64,000 bases of DNA from Serpentinicella sp031432315 (GTDB lineage: Bacteria > Bacillota > Clostridia > Peptostreptococcales > Natronincolaceae), in the NCBI RefSeq assembly GCF_031432315.1, contig NZ_JAVKGO010000012.1, positions 1-64,000 of the forward strand, given 5' to 3'. The position numbers and the translations under genes were made by a program. The notes beneath the pieces are model-generated. The model was not told where the DNA came from. It searched no databases and worked only from the letters and a program-made list of their open reading frames with translations. Shown here piece by piece: positions 19,245 to 27,765 of the stretch (positions are counted from its first letter, which is position 1; each line of letters begins with the position of its first letter).

Positions 19245-19741
19245 TGTTCTTCCCCTACCTCTTCAATAAACTCTTTTATAAGCGCATGATGGGATTGTTC
19301 ATCAATCTCTTTTTCAATTACTTTCGTCGCAGCTAAAATGGAAAGTCCAGATATTTCATCCTTAAGTAAGTTAGCTGCTTTTTGTCTTTCTCTTTCTATA
19401 TCACGCATGGCCCTATCCATAATTTTTTGCGCTTCATCTTGTGCTTCTTTAATAATTTCATTGCTGCGCTCATCGGCTTTTTTCGTTGCCTCTTTAATCA
19501 TTTGATTTCTTTCTTCTTTTATGTTTTCAAGCTTAGCCGTGTACTCCGCTTTCACTTGATCCGCTTCTTCATTTTTAACCTTAGCCTCTGTTAAAGCATT
19601 TTCTATCCCTTTGGTCCTGTTTTCCATAAACTCTGTAACAGGCTTAAATAATAGTCGCTTTAATATGGCATAGATAATTAAAAAGTTAATAATAGTGAAG
19701 AAAAATGTCCAACCAAATTCCACTAATCCCATAGATCCCAT
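19232..19741 (-). CDS. atpF: ATP synthase b subunit
   Basis: 169 residues: one membrane helix (about 8-28, WTFFFTIINFLIIYAILKRL) and then a long charged coiled coil, the peripheral stalk of Fo. Only one b gene is present, so the stalk is probably a homodimer rather than a b/b' pair. Confidence 0.96.
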   Translation of the reverse strand: MGSMGLVEFGWTFFFTIINFLIIYAILKRLLFKPVTEFMENRTKGIENALTEAKVKNEEADQVKAEYTAKLENIKEERNQMIKEATKKADERSNEIIKEAQDEAQKIMDRAMRDIERERQKAANLLKDEISGLSILAATKVIEKEIDEQSHHALIKEFIEEVGEEQWLN

Positions 19742-19813
19742 ATACTATTGCCTCCTTTCTTTACCTTTGGAAGGTCCTCCTTCCTGTTTTAAAAGCTATA
19801 GATAAAATCTGGA

Positions 19814-20071
19814 TTATACTAGTGGATTTGCAAATAACAGTAGTAATGCAATAATTAATCCGTAGATACCAGTTGTCTCCGCAACCGCTGCACCAAGTAG
19901 CATTGTTCTTGTAATATCCCCTTGGGCTTCTGGCTGTCTTCCTACACTCTCTGCTGCTTTACCTGCGGCGTATCCCTGACCGATCCCAGCTCCGATACCT
20001 GCGATCATTGCTAATCCTGCTCCTATTGCTGATGCTGCTAAGACTAAGGCTTCTCCTGTAATTGGTTCCAT
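19814..20071 (-). CDS. atpE: ATP synthase c subunit, single hairpin, sodium-type
   Basis: 85-residue proteolipid with two membrane helices. The ion site reads Gln32 in helix 1 (GIGQG) and Val63, Glu65, Thr66 and Tyr70 in helix 2 (AVAETTGIY). These positions coincide with the sodium-liganding residues described for Ilyobacter tartaricus and Acetobacterium woodii rotors. It follows a duplicated c gene by 89 bp; both should contribute to the same c-ring. Sodium coupling is inferred from these residues. Confidence 0.96.
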   Translation of the reverse strand: MEPITGEALVLAASAIGAGLAMIAGIGAGIGQGYAAGKAAESVGRQPEAQGDITRTMLLGAAVAETTGIYGLIIALLLLFANPLV

Positions 20072-20160
20072 AATATAACTCCTCCTTTAAATTTTAAATT
20101 ATTTTTATATTTTAAATTTTCCTCTGTATTGACCTTTACTTTTAAAATCAAGTAATGCGT

Positions 20161-20706
20161 CTATAACAGTGGGTTTGCAAACAATAATAATAAGGCAATA
20201 ATCATGGCATATATACCCGTTGTTTGGGCAACTGCCTGTCCTAGAAACATTGTTCTAATGATAGCTGACTGATGTTTTGGTCTTTTCCCTACCATCTCAG
20301 CCCCTTTTCCTGCTGCAATTCCTTGACCTATTCCTGCTCCAATTCCTGCAATCATCGAAAGACCTGCACCAATTGCGGATGCAACCATTACGATTGCTGT
20401 TCCCTCCATGCCTATTAGCGGATTGGCAAATAACATAATGAGGGCAACCACCAAGGATAGGATCCCGGATGTTTCTGCTACTGCAGCCCCTAAAAGCATT
20501 ACCATCGTTGCCTGCTTCCCACTTTTACGATTGTAACTTACTGCTTCGGCGCCTTTTCCTGCAGCGATTCCTTGGCCTATACCAGGACCAATTCCAGCAA
20601 TCATTGCTAAACCGACACCAATAGCCGTGGCGGCAGCTACAAGGGCACTTGTTTCAAAGGTCATTAGCCAATCTAAAAATACTGTTATAAAATTTGCATT
20701 TTCCAA
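20161..20706 (-). CDS. atpE: ATP synthase c subunit, fused double hairpin (c1-like)
   Basis: 181-residue tandem duplication of an F-type c subunit: four membrane helices. Hairpin 1 carries Gln45, Val76, Glu78, Thr79 (AVAETSG). Hairpin 2 carries Gln128, Val159, Thr162 and Tyr166, but has Gln161 where the ion-binding Glu should be (AVAQTTG), plus Gln157 in place of Ala. One fused subunit therefore offers one carboxylate per four helices, like V-type rotors and c1 of Acetobacterium woodii. The two halves and the single-hairpin neighbour are very similar, arguing for local duplication and fusion. The gene lies 28 bp after atpB. Confidence 0.95.
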   Translation of the reverse strand: MENANFITVFLDWLMTFETSALVAAATAIGVGLAMIAGIGPGIGQGIAAGKGAEAVSYNRKSGKQATMVMLLGAAVAETSGILSLVVALIMLFANPLIGMEGTAIVMVASAIGAGLSMIAGIGAGIGQGIAAGKGAEMVGKRPKHQSAIIRTMFLGQAVAQTTGIYAMIIALLLLFANPLL

Positions 20707-20734
20707 TTTTTCACCCCCTAGGCGGCAAATTAAA

Positions 20735-21436
20735 TTAATCCATTGCTACGGATACAAATACCATCGTAAGCATGATGAATATGAAACTTTGTAATACACC
20801 TGCAAAAATATCAAAATATAGATGCAGTGCTACTGGTATCCCCGCTTGAAATATGGGGAAAAACTCTAACCCTACTGCTTCACTTACTGACAACAACCCA
20901 CCATAAGCCAGTGCCATAATGATTAAGCCACCTACAATGTTACCAAACAAACGAAAGGAAAGAGAAACAGGGGTTGCCAATTCACTTATAATATTCAATG
21001 GTAACATAAATGGAAATGGTTCCATGAAACCCTTCAGATAGCCTCCTACACCTTTGCTTTTTGCGCCAAAGAAGTGAATCATCAGAAAGGTCAAAGCTGC
21101 TAAGGCAAAGGTTGTATTGACATCTGCAGTCGGTGGTCTTAGCCCTACTAGCCCTAATACATTTGAGACTGTTATAAATAGAAAAAGTGCCCCAATGTAG
21201 CTGCTAAAGTATTTTTTATCTTCTCCCATGGTCTGAGATGTTAAATTGTTAATTACTTCTACTAAAGCTTCTACTACATTTTGTTTCCCTGTAGGCACTT
21301 TTTTCATGACCCTGGTGCTTACAATTGCAAATATGGTTAATGCAATCATAATAATCCATGTATTTACAACAGTATCAGTAATAGGGATGCCACCAAAAAT
21401 CGGAATTTCAAAGATAATCTGTGGTCCAAACTCCAT
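20735..21436 (-). CDS. atpB: ATP synthase a subunit
   Basis: 233-residue stator channel subunit of Fo with about five or six membrane helices. The essential Arg162 lies in SLSFRLFGNIVGG. It begins behind AGGAGG, first of the structural genes, after the two assembly genes. It must work with a ring of unequal c subunits. Confidence 0.97.
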   Translation of the reverse strand: MEFGPQIIFEIPIFGGIPITDTVVNTWIIMIALTIFAIVSTRVMKKVPTGKQNVVEALVEVINNLTSQTMGEDKKYFSSYIGALFLFITVSNVLGLVGLRPPTADVNTTFALAALTFLMIHFFGAKSKGVGGYLKGFMEPFPFMLPLNIISELATPVSLSFRLFGNIVGGLIIMALAYGGLLSVSEAVGLEFFPIFQAGIPVALHLYFDIFAGVLQSFIFIMLTMVFVSVAMD

Positions 21437-21439
21437 CTA

Positions 21440-21862
21440 TTATTCCTCCTTTCTTTGAAAAATATTTTTAAAATATTGTTTGTTATTAAATAAACCTTTT
21501 TTTATTATTACAAATTTAATTGTAATTAATCCTATTATTGTTCCTAGTACATGAATATGTGGCCTGATGATCGATATGTAAATGACAATTCCAGTTAGGG
21601 CATATCTTATTAAGTATCTTGAAGCAGCATAAAATTTCGCCTTAGAATCAGACATATTCAGTGCTTTGTTTAAAGTTATGTACAATAGTCTGAAGTTCAA
21701 TATTGCAATAATTGTGCCAAATAGCATTCCGACAACAAAGGGCCTACCTAAATCTGTAAGAAAATAAGTCAATAAAGCAATCAATGCATTAAGCATTATA
21801 ACGCCTTTGACTATTAAAATCTGTGTGCTTTTTACCTCGGTACTTCCATTCAATATATTCAC
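21440..21862 (-). CDS. atpI: ATP synthase subunit I (AtpI)
   Basis: 140 residues with four predicted membrane helices, no catalytic motif. Length, topology and position directly before atpB fit AtpI, an assembly factor of the c-ring. The GTG start at 21862 overlaps the preceding stop by 4 bp; a TTG at 21853 with better ribosome-site spacing is a real alternative, so the exact start is uncertain. Confidence 0.82.
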   Translation of the reverse strand: MNILNGSTEVKSTQILIVKGVIMLNALIALLTYFLTDLGRPFVVGMLFGTIIAILNFRLLYITLNKALNMSDSKAKFYAASRYLIRYALTGIVIYISIIRPHIHVLGTIIGLITIKFVIIKKGLFNNKQYFKNIFQRKEE

Positions 21863-22095
21863 TTCCTTGGATTTTTTTTCGTGTCTTTTAATCCCAACTT
21901 AAATAAATTCATAAAAGCAACGATTATGCCACAAATAATTAGGATAAATAAAAATATTGGACCTGTATTTAAGCGGCGATCAATCCAGTTACCTATATAT
22001 ACCCCCGCAATAATTGGTATAATCATAGAAATTCCAATCTGGGTAACTAATGCTAAATTTTCTAATATGCCTAAATTTTTATATTTGTTACTCAT
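21859..22095 (-). CDS. atpZ: AtpZ/AtpI-family small membrane protein
   Basis: 78-residue protein with two membrane helices (ISMIIPIIAGVYIGNWID and FILIICGIIVAFMNLF), matching the AtpZ family encoded before atpI in many anaerobes. The family has been linked to cation supply or assembly of Fo. ATG 22095 has AAAGGGG 6 bp upstream; the TTG at 22110 falls inside that site. First gene of the atp operon. No clear promoter found in the 130 bp upstream. Confidence 0.8.
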   Translation of the reverse strand: MSNKYKNLGILENLALVTQIGISMIIPIIAGVYIGNWIDRRLNTGPIFLFILIICGIIVAFMNLFKLGLKDTKKNPRK

Positions 22096-22319
22096 AATGT
22101 CCCCTTTCAAACTTATAATTACACGTAATCAAACTAAAATAGTTTAAATATTTGGGGGAAGTCTTTATAAATTTGTTAAATTACTGTACACTAATTTAAT
22201 TCCACTTAACAATCCCAAACATTTTTATTATATTATCTGTTATTCAATAAAATACTAGAAATATCCTTTAAAGAAAAATTAAATATTTTTTTCACAATCA
22301 TTTTTCTGTTAGTCATCCT

Positions 22320-22625
22320 GAGCAAGGGGCAAGTTGGAAAGCGAAAAGTTGGAAAGTTGGAAAGTAGAAAGTTGGAAAGGGAAAAAACAAAACCGGATAC
22401 TTCACTTTCGTTCAGTATGACGGAAAGTTGGAAAGCGAAAAGTTGGAAAGTAGAAAGTGGGAAGGGAAAAGACAAAAACAGGATACTTCACTGTTGTTCA
22501 GTATGACGGGAAGTTAGCAAGTGGAAAGGGAAAAAATAAAACCGGATACCTCACTTTCGTTCAGTATGACGGGAAGTTAGCAAGCGGAAAGTTGGAAAGC
22601 AGAAAGTGGAAAGGGAAAGATAAAA
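22320..22625. repeat. Repeat island 1: three tandem ~90-bp composite units
   Basis: Between the atp operon and comEB. Three successive units each join an 8-bp-type array (AGTTGGAAAG, GGGAAAA) to a hairpin module (GGATACTTCAC...GTTCAGTATGACGG at about 22394, 22482 and 22545). Stem ATACT/AGTAT is kept in the first two; the third has ATACC. Apparent reading frames across it are artefacts of the repeat. Confidence 0.85.
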
Positions 22626-22683
22626 CCACAAAAAAAAACACTGAGTCATTGACTCAGTGCAGAAATAACGACTTATTAATTTG

Positions 22684-23142
22684 TTATACAACCACTTCTT
22701 TTGCATTCGCTATAATCATCTCTACTCCAGCTTCCTTTAGGATATTCTCTGATAAAGCATCTGGATAATCCCCTTGGAATACTAAAGTATTTATCCCAGC
22801 ATTCACGATCATTTTGGCACAAATCACACAGGGTTTATGGGTAACATACATGGCTGCCCCTTTAATAGATGCACCATGTAGTGCAGCTTGTATAATAGCA
22901 TTTTGTTCCGCATGAAGCCCTCTACAAAGTTCATGTCTTTCTCCAGAAGGAACATTTAATTCCTCCCTTAAGCATCCTGTTTCATCACAGTGGGCAATAC
23001 CTGTGGGTGCACCATTATAACCACTTGCCAAAATGCGTTTCTCTTTAACAATAACTGCTCCAACCTTGCGACGACTGCAAGTCGCTCTTTTTTTAACAAC
23101 TCCGGCTATTTCCATAAAATATTCATCCCAATGTGGACGCAT
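22684..23142 (-). CDS. comEB: dCMP deaminase (ComEB family)
   Basis: Zinc enzyme converting dCMP to dUMP for thymidylate synthesis. 152 residues; zinc/catalytic motif HAE at 77-79 and PCVICAK with Cys105 and Cys108. A second Cys/His cluster (HCDETGC) is typical of this family. ATG behind AAGGGGGG. With upp and tdk in the same window it belongs to pyrimidine salvage. Confidence 0.95.
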   Translation of the reverse strand: MRPHWDEYFMEIAGVVKKRATCSRRKVGAVIVKEKRILASGYNGAPTGIAHCDETGCLREELNVPSGERHELCRGLHAEQNAIIQAALHGASIKGAAMYVTHKPCVICAKMIVNAGINTLVFQGDYPDALSENILKEAGVEMIIANAKEVVV

Positions 23143-23166
23143 GTTTATCCCCCTTTTAAAACCTAA

Positions 23167-23796
23167 CTATTTTGTTCCAAATAGACGATCTCCAGCATCT
23201 CCTAATCCTGGAATGATGTAAGCATGTTCGTTTAATCTCTCGTCAACTGAAGCAACGTAAATATCAACATCATCATGAGCTTTTTGAACCGTAGCAACGC
23301 CTTCCGGTGATGCGATTAAGCAAACTAACTTTATTGAAGTTGCGCCTCTATCTTTTATAAACTGAATCGCTGCATTAGCAGATCCACCAGTCGCTAGCAT
23401 TGGATCAAGAACGATCAGCTCTCTTTCTTCAACATCTGAAGGTAGTTTACAATAGTATTCTACCGGTTGTAATGTTTCTGGATCTCTATATAACCCAACA
23501 TGTCCAACTTTTGCAGCTGGCATAAGTTCTAGCATCCCATCAACCATCCCTAAACCTGCTCTTAGAATCGGTACGATCCCTAGTTTTTTTCCTGCAATCG
23601 CTTTAGACTTGGTTTTACAAACCGGTGTTTCTATATCTATTTCCTCTAAAGGTAAATCCCTTGTAATTTCATATCCCATTAGCATAGATATTTCTTTTAC
23701 TAGGTCTCTAAAATCCTTAGAACCTGTATTTTTATCCCTAATTAATGTTAACTTATGTTGAATTAATGGATGATCAATTGTTACTACTTTGCTCAT
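23167..23796 (-). CDS. upp: Uracil phosphoribosyltransferase
   Basis: 209 residues, full length. Makes UMP from uracil and PRPP. The PRPP-binding loop DPMLATGGSANAAI and the C-terminal uracil-binding PGLGDAGDRLFGT motif are intact. Positioned between rpiB and the atp region as in Bacillus subtilis (where glyA intervenes; no glyA is seen here). Confidence 0.98.
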   Translation of the reverse strand: MSKVVTIDHPLIQHKLTLIRDKNTGSKDFRDLVKEISMLMGYEITRDLPLEEIDIETPVCKTKSKAIAGKKLGIVPILRAGLGMVDGMLELMPAAKVGHVGLYRDPETLQPVEYYCKLPSDVEERELIVLDPMLATGGSANAAIQFIKDRGATSIKLVCLIASPEGVATVQKAHDDVDIYVASVDERLNEHAYIIPGLGDAGDRLFGTK

Positions 23797-23848
23797 TAAT
23801 AATTTCCTCCTAGTTAGTTTTATTCATTTTTTATATTCTAAATTTCCT

Positions 23849-24295
23849 CTAACAATACTTCTTTTCTAGGTCAGCTATTTTATCTATTCTTTTTTGATGT
23901 CTGCCCCCTTCAAATGCTGTCGCAATCCATATATCAACAATTTCTAAAGCTAGTCCTGGACCTACAACTCTGCCTCCTAGGGCAAGTATGTTACTATCGT
24001 TATGCTGCCTTGTTGCTTTTGCAGAGAAACAATCAGACACTGTAGCACATCTAACTCCCGGCACTTTATTTGCAGCAATGGAAATGCCAATCCCTGTACC
24101 GCATATGAGAATGCCTCTGTCAAATTCACCTTTCACTACTGCTTCACTTACGGGTAAAGCAAAGTCAGGATAATCACAAGAATCTTGTGAATCCGTACCA
24201 AAATCCTTTAGTTCAAATCCCTTTTTTTCTAGATGGTCCTTAATTAATTCCTTTAATTCCAAACCGCCATGGTCACTTCCTAGGGCAATTTTCAT
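23849..24295 (-). CDS. rpiB: Ribose-5-phosphate isomerase B
   Basis: 148 residues, RpiB/LacAB family. Interconverts ribose-5-P and ribulose-5-P. N-terminal IALGSDHGGLELK and the active-site Cys in GILICGTGIGISIAANK are conserved. Upstream are the phosphatase gene and a repeat-bearing gap, downstream upp at 52 bp. Confidence 0.97.
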   Translation of the reverse strand: MKIALGSDHGGLELKELIKDHLEKKGFELKDFGTDSQDSCDYPDFALPVSEAVVKGEFDRGILICGTGIGISIAANKVPGVRCATVSDCFSAKATRQHNDSNILALGGRVVGPGLALEIVDIWIATAFEGGRHQKRIDKIADLEKKYC

Positions 24296-24351
24296 TTCTT
24301 ATCCCTCCTAAATCTAAATTGATAAAGGTACTTTAACAACCTCTACTACAA

Positions 24352-24475
24352 AGTCAAACCCGAGATCCTTTATATACACTCAGGATGACATCCACTATCA
24401 AACCTGATTTTAAATACTTAAGCGCTCCACACTAAGATATTTTGTCATTCTGAACAGCGTGAAGAATCTCAGTTT
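24352..24475. repeat. Repeat island 2: two hairpin modules in opposite orientation
   Basis: In the rpiB-phosphatase gap. Copy 24352-24390 has stem ATCCT/AGGAT; copy 24443-24475 is inverted with ATTCT/AGAAT. A 12-base direct repeat (TAAATACTTAAG) flanks the second copy. Confidence 0.8.
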
Positions 24476-24577
24476 TGTGATTCTAAATACTTAAGTGAAC
24501 AAGTTGTAAATATATTTCATTGATAGCATCCGATACTAAATATAATTTAACACTTTCCTAAAGTACAATAAAATCCT

Positions 24578-25276
24578 CTATATATTAAATACTTTTTGAA
24601 GCAATTTTTCAAGACATTCTTCGATTTCTTTTGCACTATGTCTATAAACATCGATTGGTTGACCGAATGGGTCCATAATATCGATATTTGGCATTTTCTT
24701 TTTTAACCGAATTAGTTCATCTTCATCTTCTCCAATTTCTTCTCGAAATTCATCTTCGATACGATTTAATTCCTTCGTAATAGCATCTAATTCTTTCAAT
24801 AAAGCTTCCCTCTTTTTCTTTAATTCTTGAAGCCTATCAATATTATTAGCCAAAAACTTCTGTTTCTTTCCTTCAATATTTTTATATACTTCATTCATTG
24901 CATCCAAAACATCATCTGTTTTTTCTACACCATTAACATACTCTTTAAGTGTAAAAACTTTATCCTTTGATTCGGGCTGCAATTCCAATACAGCATGCTT
25001 ATGATTACTTGTCATTGTAAGGACAATATCTGCATTGTCAATCATATCTATTGTTAATGGTTTGGACTTATGTTTTTCAAGACTAATTCCTTTTTCTTTT
25101 AGAACTTCAACGGCCTGAATCGAAGCTTTATCTTCATCCATAGCACTTACTCCCGCTGATAATATTTCGATTTCATTGTCACCCTTACTGGAATTTAGTT
25201 TGTTTTTTAGCAATGCTTCAGCCATTGCACTTCTACAAGTATTTCCTGTACATACAAACAAAATACGCTTCATCAT
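24578..25276 (-). CDS. Low-molecular-weight phosphatase (YwlE-like) with inserted coiled coil
   Basis: Phosphatase of the LMW protein tyrosine/arginine phosphatase family. The P-loop CTGNTCRS lies at residues 9-16 and the general-acid region MDPFGQPIDVYRHSAKEIEECL lies at the C-terminal end. Between them, about residues 115-195, is a Lys/Glu-rich coiled coil (LQELKKKREALLKEL onward) absent from standard ~150-residue members, giving about 232 residues. The Thr/Ile choice after the P-loop that separates arginine from tyrosine phosphatases cannot be judged safely; position beside sua5 and rpiB matches Bacillus ywlE. Start ATG 25276 follows AAAGGG. Confidence 0.88.
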   Translation of the reverse strand: MMKRILFVCTGNTCRSAMAEALLKNKLNSSKGDNEIEILSAGVSAMDEDKASIQAVEVLKEKGISLEKHKSKPLTIDMIDNADIVLTMTSNHKHAVLELQPESKDKVFTLKEYVNGVEKTDDVLDAMNEVYKNIEGKKQKFLANNIDRLQELKKKREALLKELDAITKELNRIEDEFREEIGEDEDELIRLKKKMPNIDIMDPFGQPIDVYRHSAKEIEECLEKLLQKVFNI

Positions 25277-25295
25277 TAACACCCTTTCTAACTAA

Positions 25296-26348
25296 CTACA
25301 CACTTATAATCCGATAAGCAGCCGCTTTTGTTAGACGATTCATTACGGCCTGTCCGATTTCTTTTTCTTCTACCCCTTCTGTTAATATAATATCCACGTC
25401 GGTTTTATCAAATTCTCTCAGTAGACGAAATACATTTGAAGCAACGATCTGTAAATTTTCACGACTCCCCATAGATTTTGCAATAACCCCTTGGTAATTA
25501 GAAATCGTTTCATCAAAACATAGTACACCAACTTTACTCCCTTGATCCATATAGTTCTGAGACATTTTTTTTATTTCACTTATTACAGGCGATTCCTCCC
25601 CTTTAATAATGATCACCTTTGCCTTTGGAGCATAATGGGTATATTTCATTCCTGGGGACTTAGGCTTATTTTCTGTGTGTTCTTTACTATTAAGGTTCGG
25701 ATCTACTTCCACTTTTCCTAACACAGTTTCTAAAGCCTCCCTTGTTACGCCCCCTGGTCTTAAAATCATAGGCACTTCCCCGGTCATATCGAGCACTGTC
25801 GACTCTAGCCCTACATGACAATCATCACCTACAACAATCCCTTCAACACGATTATTCAAATCCTCTATAACATGCTCGCCTTTTGTTGGACTAGGCCGCC
25901 CAGAAATATTTGCACTAGGCGCAGCAATGGGTAACAAGGTTTCCTTAATTAAGGCTAAGGCAATAGGATGATCTGGCATGCGCAGTGCCACTGTGTCTAG
26001 GCCAGCTGATACCACACTAGGAATTTTTTCTGACTTTTCTAAAACAATGGTCAAAGGACCAGGCCAAAAACTTTTCATTAGTGCTATAGCAGATTTAGGT
26101 AATGCTTTTACTAAAGGGTTTACTTCATCTATGCTAGACACATGTACGATTAAGGGATTATCAGAGGGTCTTCCTTTTGCTTTAAATATTTTTTGTACCG
26201 CTTCTGTGTCTAAAGCATTTGCACCTAACCCATAGACTGTTTCTGTAGGAAAAGCAACTACCCCACCGTTTTTGATCATCTGAGCCCCTTTTTTTATTAA
26301 ATTACTATCTAAATTATTTTCTTCCATGTCTAAAATTACTGTTTTCAA
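25296..26348 (-). CDS. sua5: L-threonylcarbamoyladenylate synthase (Sua5/YwlC)
   Basis: First enzyme of the tRNA t6A37 modification: makes threonylcarbamoyl-AMP from Thr, bicarbonate and ATP. The YrdC-like domain (1-205) shows VVAFPTETVYGLGANA, KGRPSDNPL and SANISGRPSPT. The extra C-terminal domain (about 235-350) marks the long Sua5 type rather than TsaC. It lies 2 bp after the PBP gene and 19 bp before the phosphatase. Confidence 0.95.
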   Translation of the reverse strand: MKTVILDMEENNLDSNLIKKGAQMIKNGGVVAFPTETVYGLGANALDTEAVQKIFKAKGRPSDNPLIVHVSSIDEVNPLVKALPKSAIALMKSFWPGPLTIVLEKSEKIPSVVSAGLDTVALRMPDHPIALALIKETLLPIAAPSANISGRPSPTKGEHVIEDLNNRVEGIVVGDDCHVGLESTVLDMTGEVPMILRPGGVTREALETVLGKVEVDPNLNSKEHTENKPKSPGMKYTHYAPKAKVIIIKGEESPVISEIKKMSQNYMDQGSKVGVLCFDETISNYQGVIAKSMGSRENLQIVASNVFRLLREFDKTDVDIILTEGVEEKEIGQAVMNRLTKAAAYRIISV

Positions 26349-26350
26349 AG

Positions 26351-27763
26351 CTAGTTCCCACCTTTTCTTAAAGCCGCATTTATCATTTCTCTAGCCATAG
26401 GTGCCGCGGCTGCTCCTCCGGTTCGACCTTCATTCTCTAACACAACAGCAACTGCTATTTGGGGATTTTCCTCCGGTGCAAAAGCAATAAACATTGCGTG
26501 ATTATCCCGGCCGCCTACTTGGGCAGTGCCAGTTTTCCCTCCTACATTCACACCTGGTATGCCCGCAGCCCTACCAGTACCTTGATCTACCGCCGTAACC
26601 ATCATTGCTTTTAATGCTTCAGCAGTATCTTCAGCGATTACCCTATAGGATTCAGTGGACAGGCGATCGATAACCCTACCTCCAGGACTGTGAACTTCTC
26701 TTACAAATCGTGGCTCTATTAAAATTCCGTTATTGGCAATCGTGCTTGCTACTAAGGCCATATGCATTGGTGTCATTTCTACTTTACCTTGACCAATAGC
26801 AGCTTCCATTAATTCAGATGTCGTCATTTCCCGTCCTTCCGGAATGCGACTTTGTATTGCAACCATATCCGTGTTGATCGACCTTCCTAGGAAAAATCTA
26901 TGAGAAATGTCCAAAACTTTTCTTGGTCCTAATTCATGGGCCATACGTACAAAATTCGTATTGCATGACACTGCAACGGATTGCGTTAAATCTACAGGGC
27001 CGTGACCATCTAGATTATAATCCTTAATCTGATGTCCCTCTATTTCTATTGAGCCTTCACAGCTATATTCAGGTTCAATTTGATCCAGGTTTTCTAATAC
27101 TGCCGCAGCAATGACCATCTTAAAGGTTGAAGCAGGAGGATATAAGTCCTGCAGACTTCTATTTACTAAGGGACGTCCTTCAATATCACTGGTTAAATCA
27201 TCCCAATTTTCTCTTAAAGTATTTGGATTAAAATCTGGCTTACTAACCATGGCTAATACTTCTCCAGTATTAGGCTGCAACGCAACAATAGATCCTCTTT
27301 TCCATCTAAGTAGCCTTTCAGCTGTACTTTGCAGTTCGTGATCTATTGTTAGTATTAAATCGTTTCCTTGGATCATATCTCCAGTAATTTGTTCTCTAAT
27401 TCTTGAAACAGGACTGTCAGTTAACCCCATTAAAGTATCATTAAAATGAGACTCCAGCCTTGTTCTTCCGTACTGTTTACTATTGTAACCAATTACATGA
27501 CTATATAGGTTATTATGTGGATAGATCCGCGTAGGAACCCCGCCTATGACTTCAGTATCTGCTAACAAAATCGTATTACGATCAAAAATTCTTCCTCGCA
27601 TTGTATTATCTTCTCGAATCCACTGTCTTCTATTGTAAGGATTTGAAACAATTTCCTGACTAACAGCGATTTGAAAATAAGTCATATACACAATGATACT
27701 TAAAAATAAGCAACTACTGAGAATAATGAGATGAATGATTTTTTTGTTATGATTTGCTCTCAA
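26351..27763 (-). CDS. pbpA: Class B penicillin-binding protein 2 (PbpA type)
   Basis: Monofunctional transpeptidase of 470 residues anchored by one N-terminal helix (about 9-31). Active-site motifs: STFK at 212-215, SCN at 266-268 and KTG in GGKTGTAQV near 414. The short N-terminal domain resembles actinobacterial PbpA. It lies 2 bp after an FtsW/RodA gene, its expected glycosyltransferase partner. Confidence 0.95.
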   Translation of the reverse strand: MRANHNKKIIHLIILSSCLFLSIIVYMTYFQIAVSQEIVSNPYNRRQWIREDNTMRGRIFDRNTILLADTEVIGGVPTRIYPHNNLYSHVIGYNSKQYGRTRLESHFNDTLMGLTDSPVSRIREQITGDMIQGNDLILTIDHELQSTAERLLRWKRGSIVALQPNTGEVLAMVSKPDFNPNTLRENWDDLTSDIEGRPLVNRSLQDLYPPASTFKMVIAAAVLENLDQIEPEYSCEGSIEIEGHQIKDYNLDGHGPVDLTQSVAVSCNTNFVRMAHELGPRKVLDISHRFFLGRSINTDMVAIQSRIPEGREMTTSELMEAAIGQGKVEMTPMHMALVASTIANNGILIEPRFVREVHSPGGRVIDRLSTESYRVIAEDTAEALKAMMVTAVDQGTGRAAGIPGVNVGGKTGTAQVGGRDNHAMFIAFAPEENPQIAVAVVLENEGRTGGAAAAPMAREMINAALRKGGN

Positions 27764-27765
27764 AA

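Noticed and set aside
22233..22475. 80-codon frame on the minus strand between atpZ and comEB
   Set aside because: Made of repeated Phe/Leu/Ser-rich text from the 8-bp array; no ribosome site.
22457..22768. Open frame of about 100 codons on the plus strand upstream and into comEB
   Set aside because: It runs through repeat island 1 and then antisense to comEB; low-complexity translation (repeated KLASGK-like blocks) and no ribosome site.
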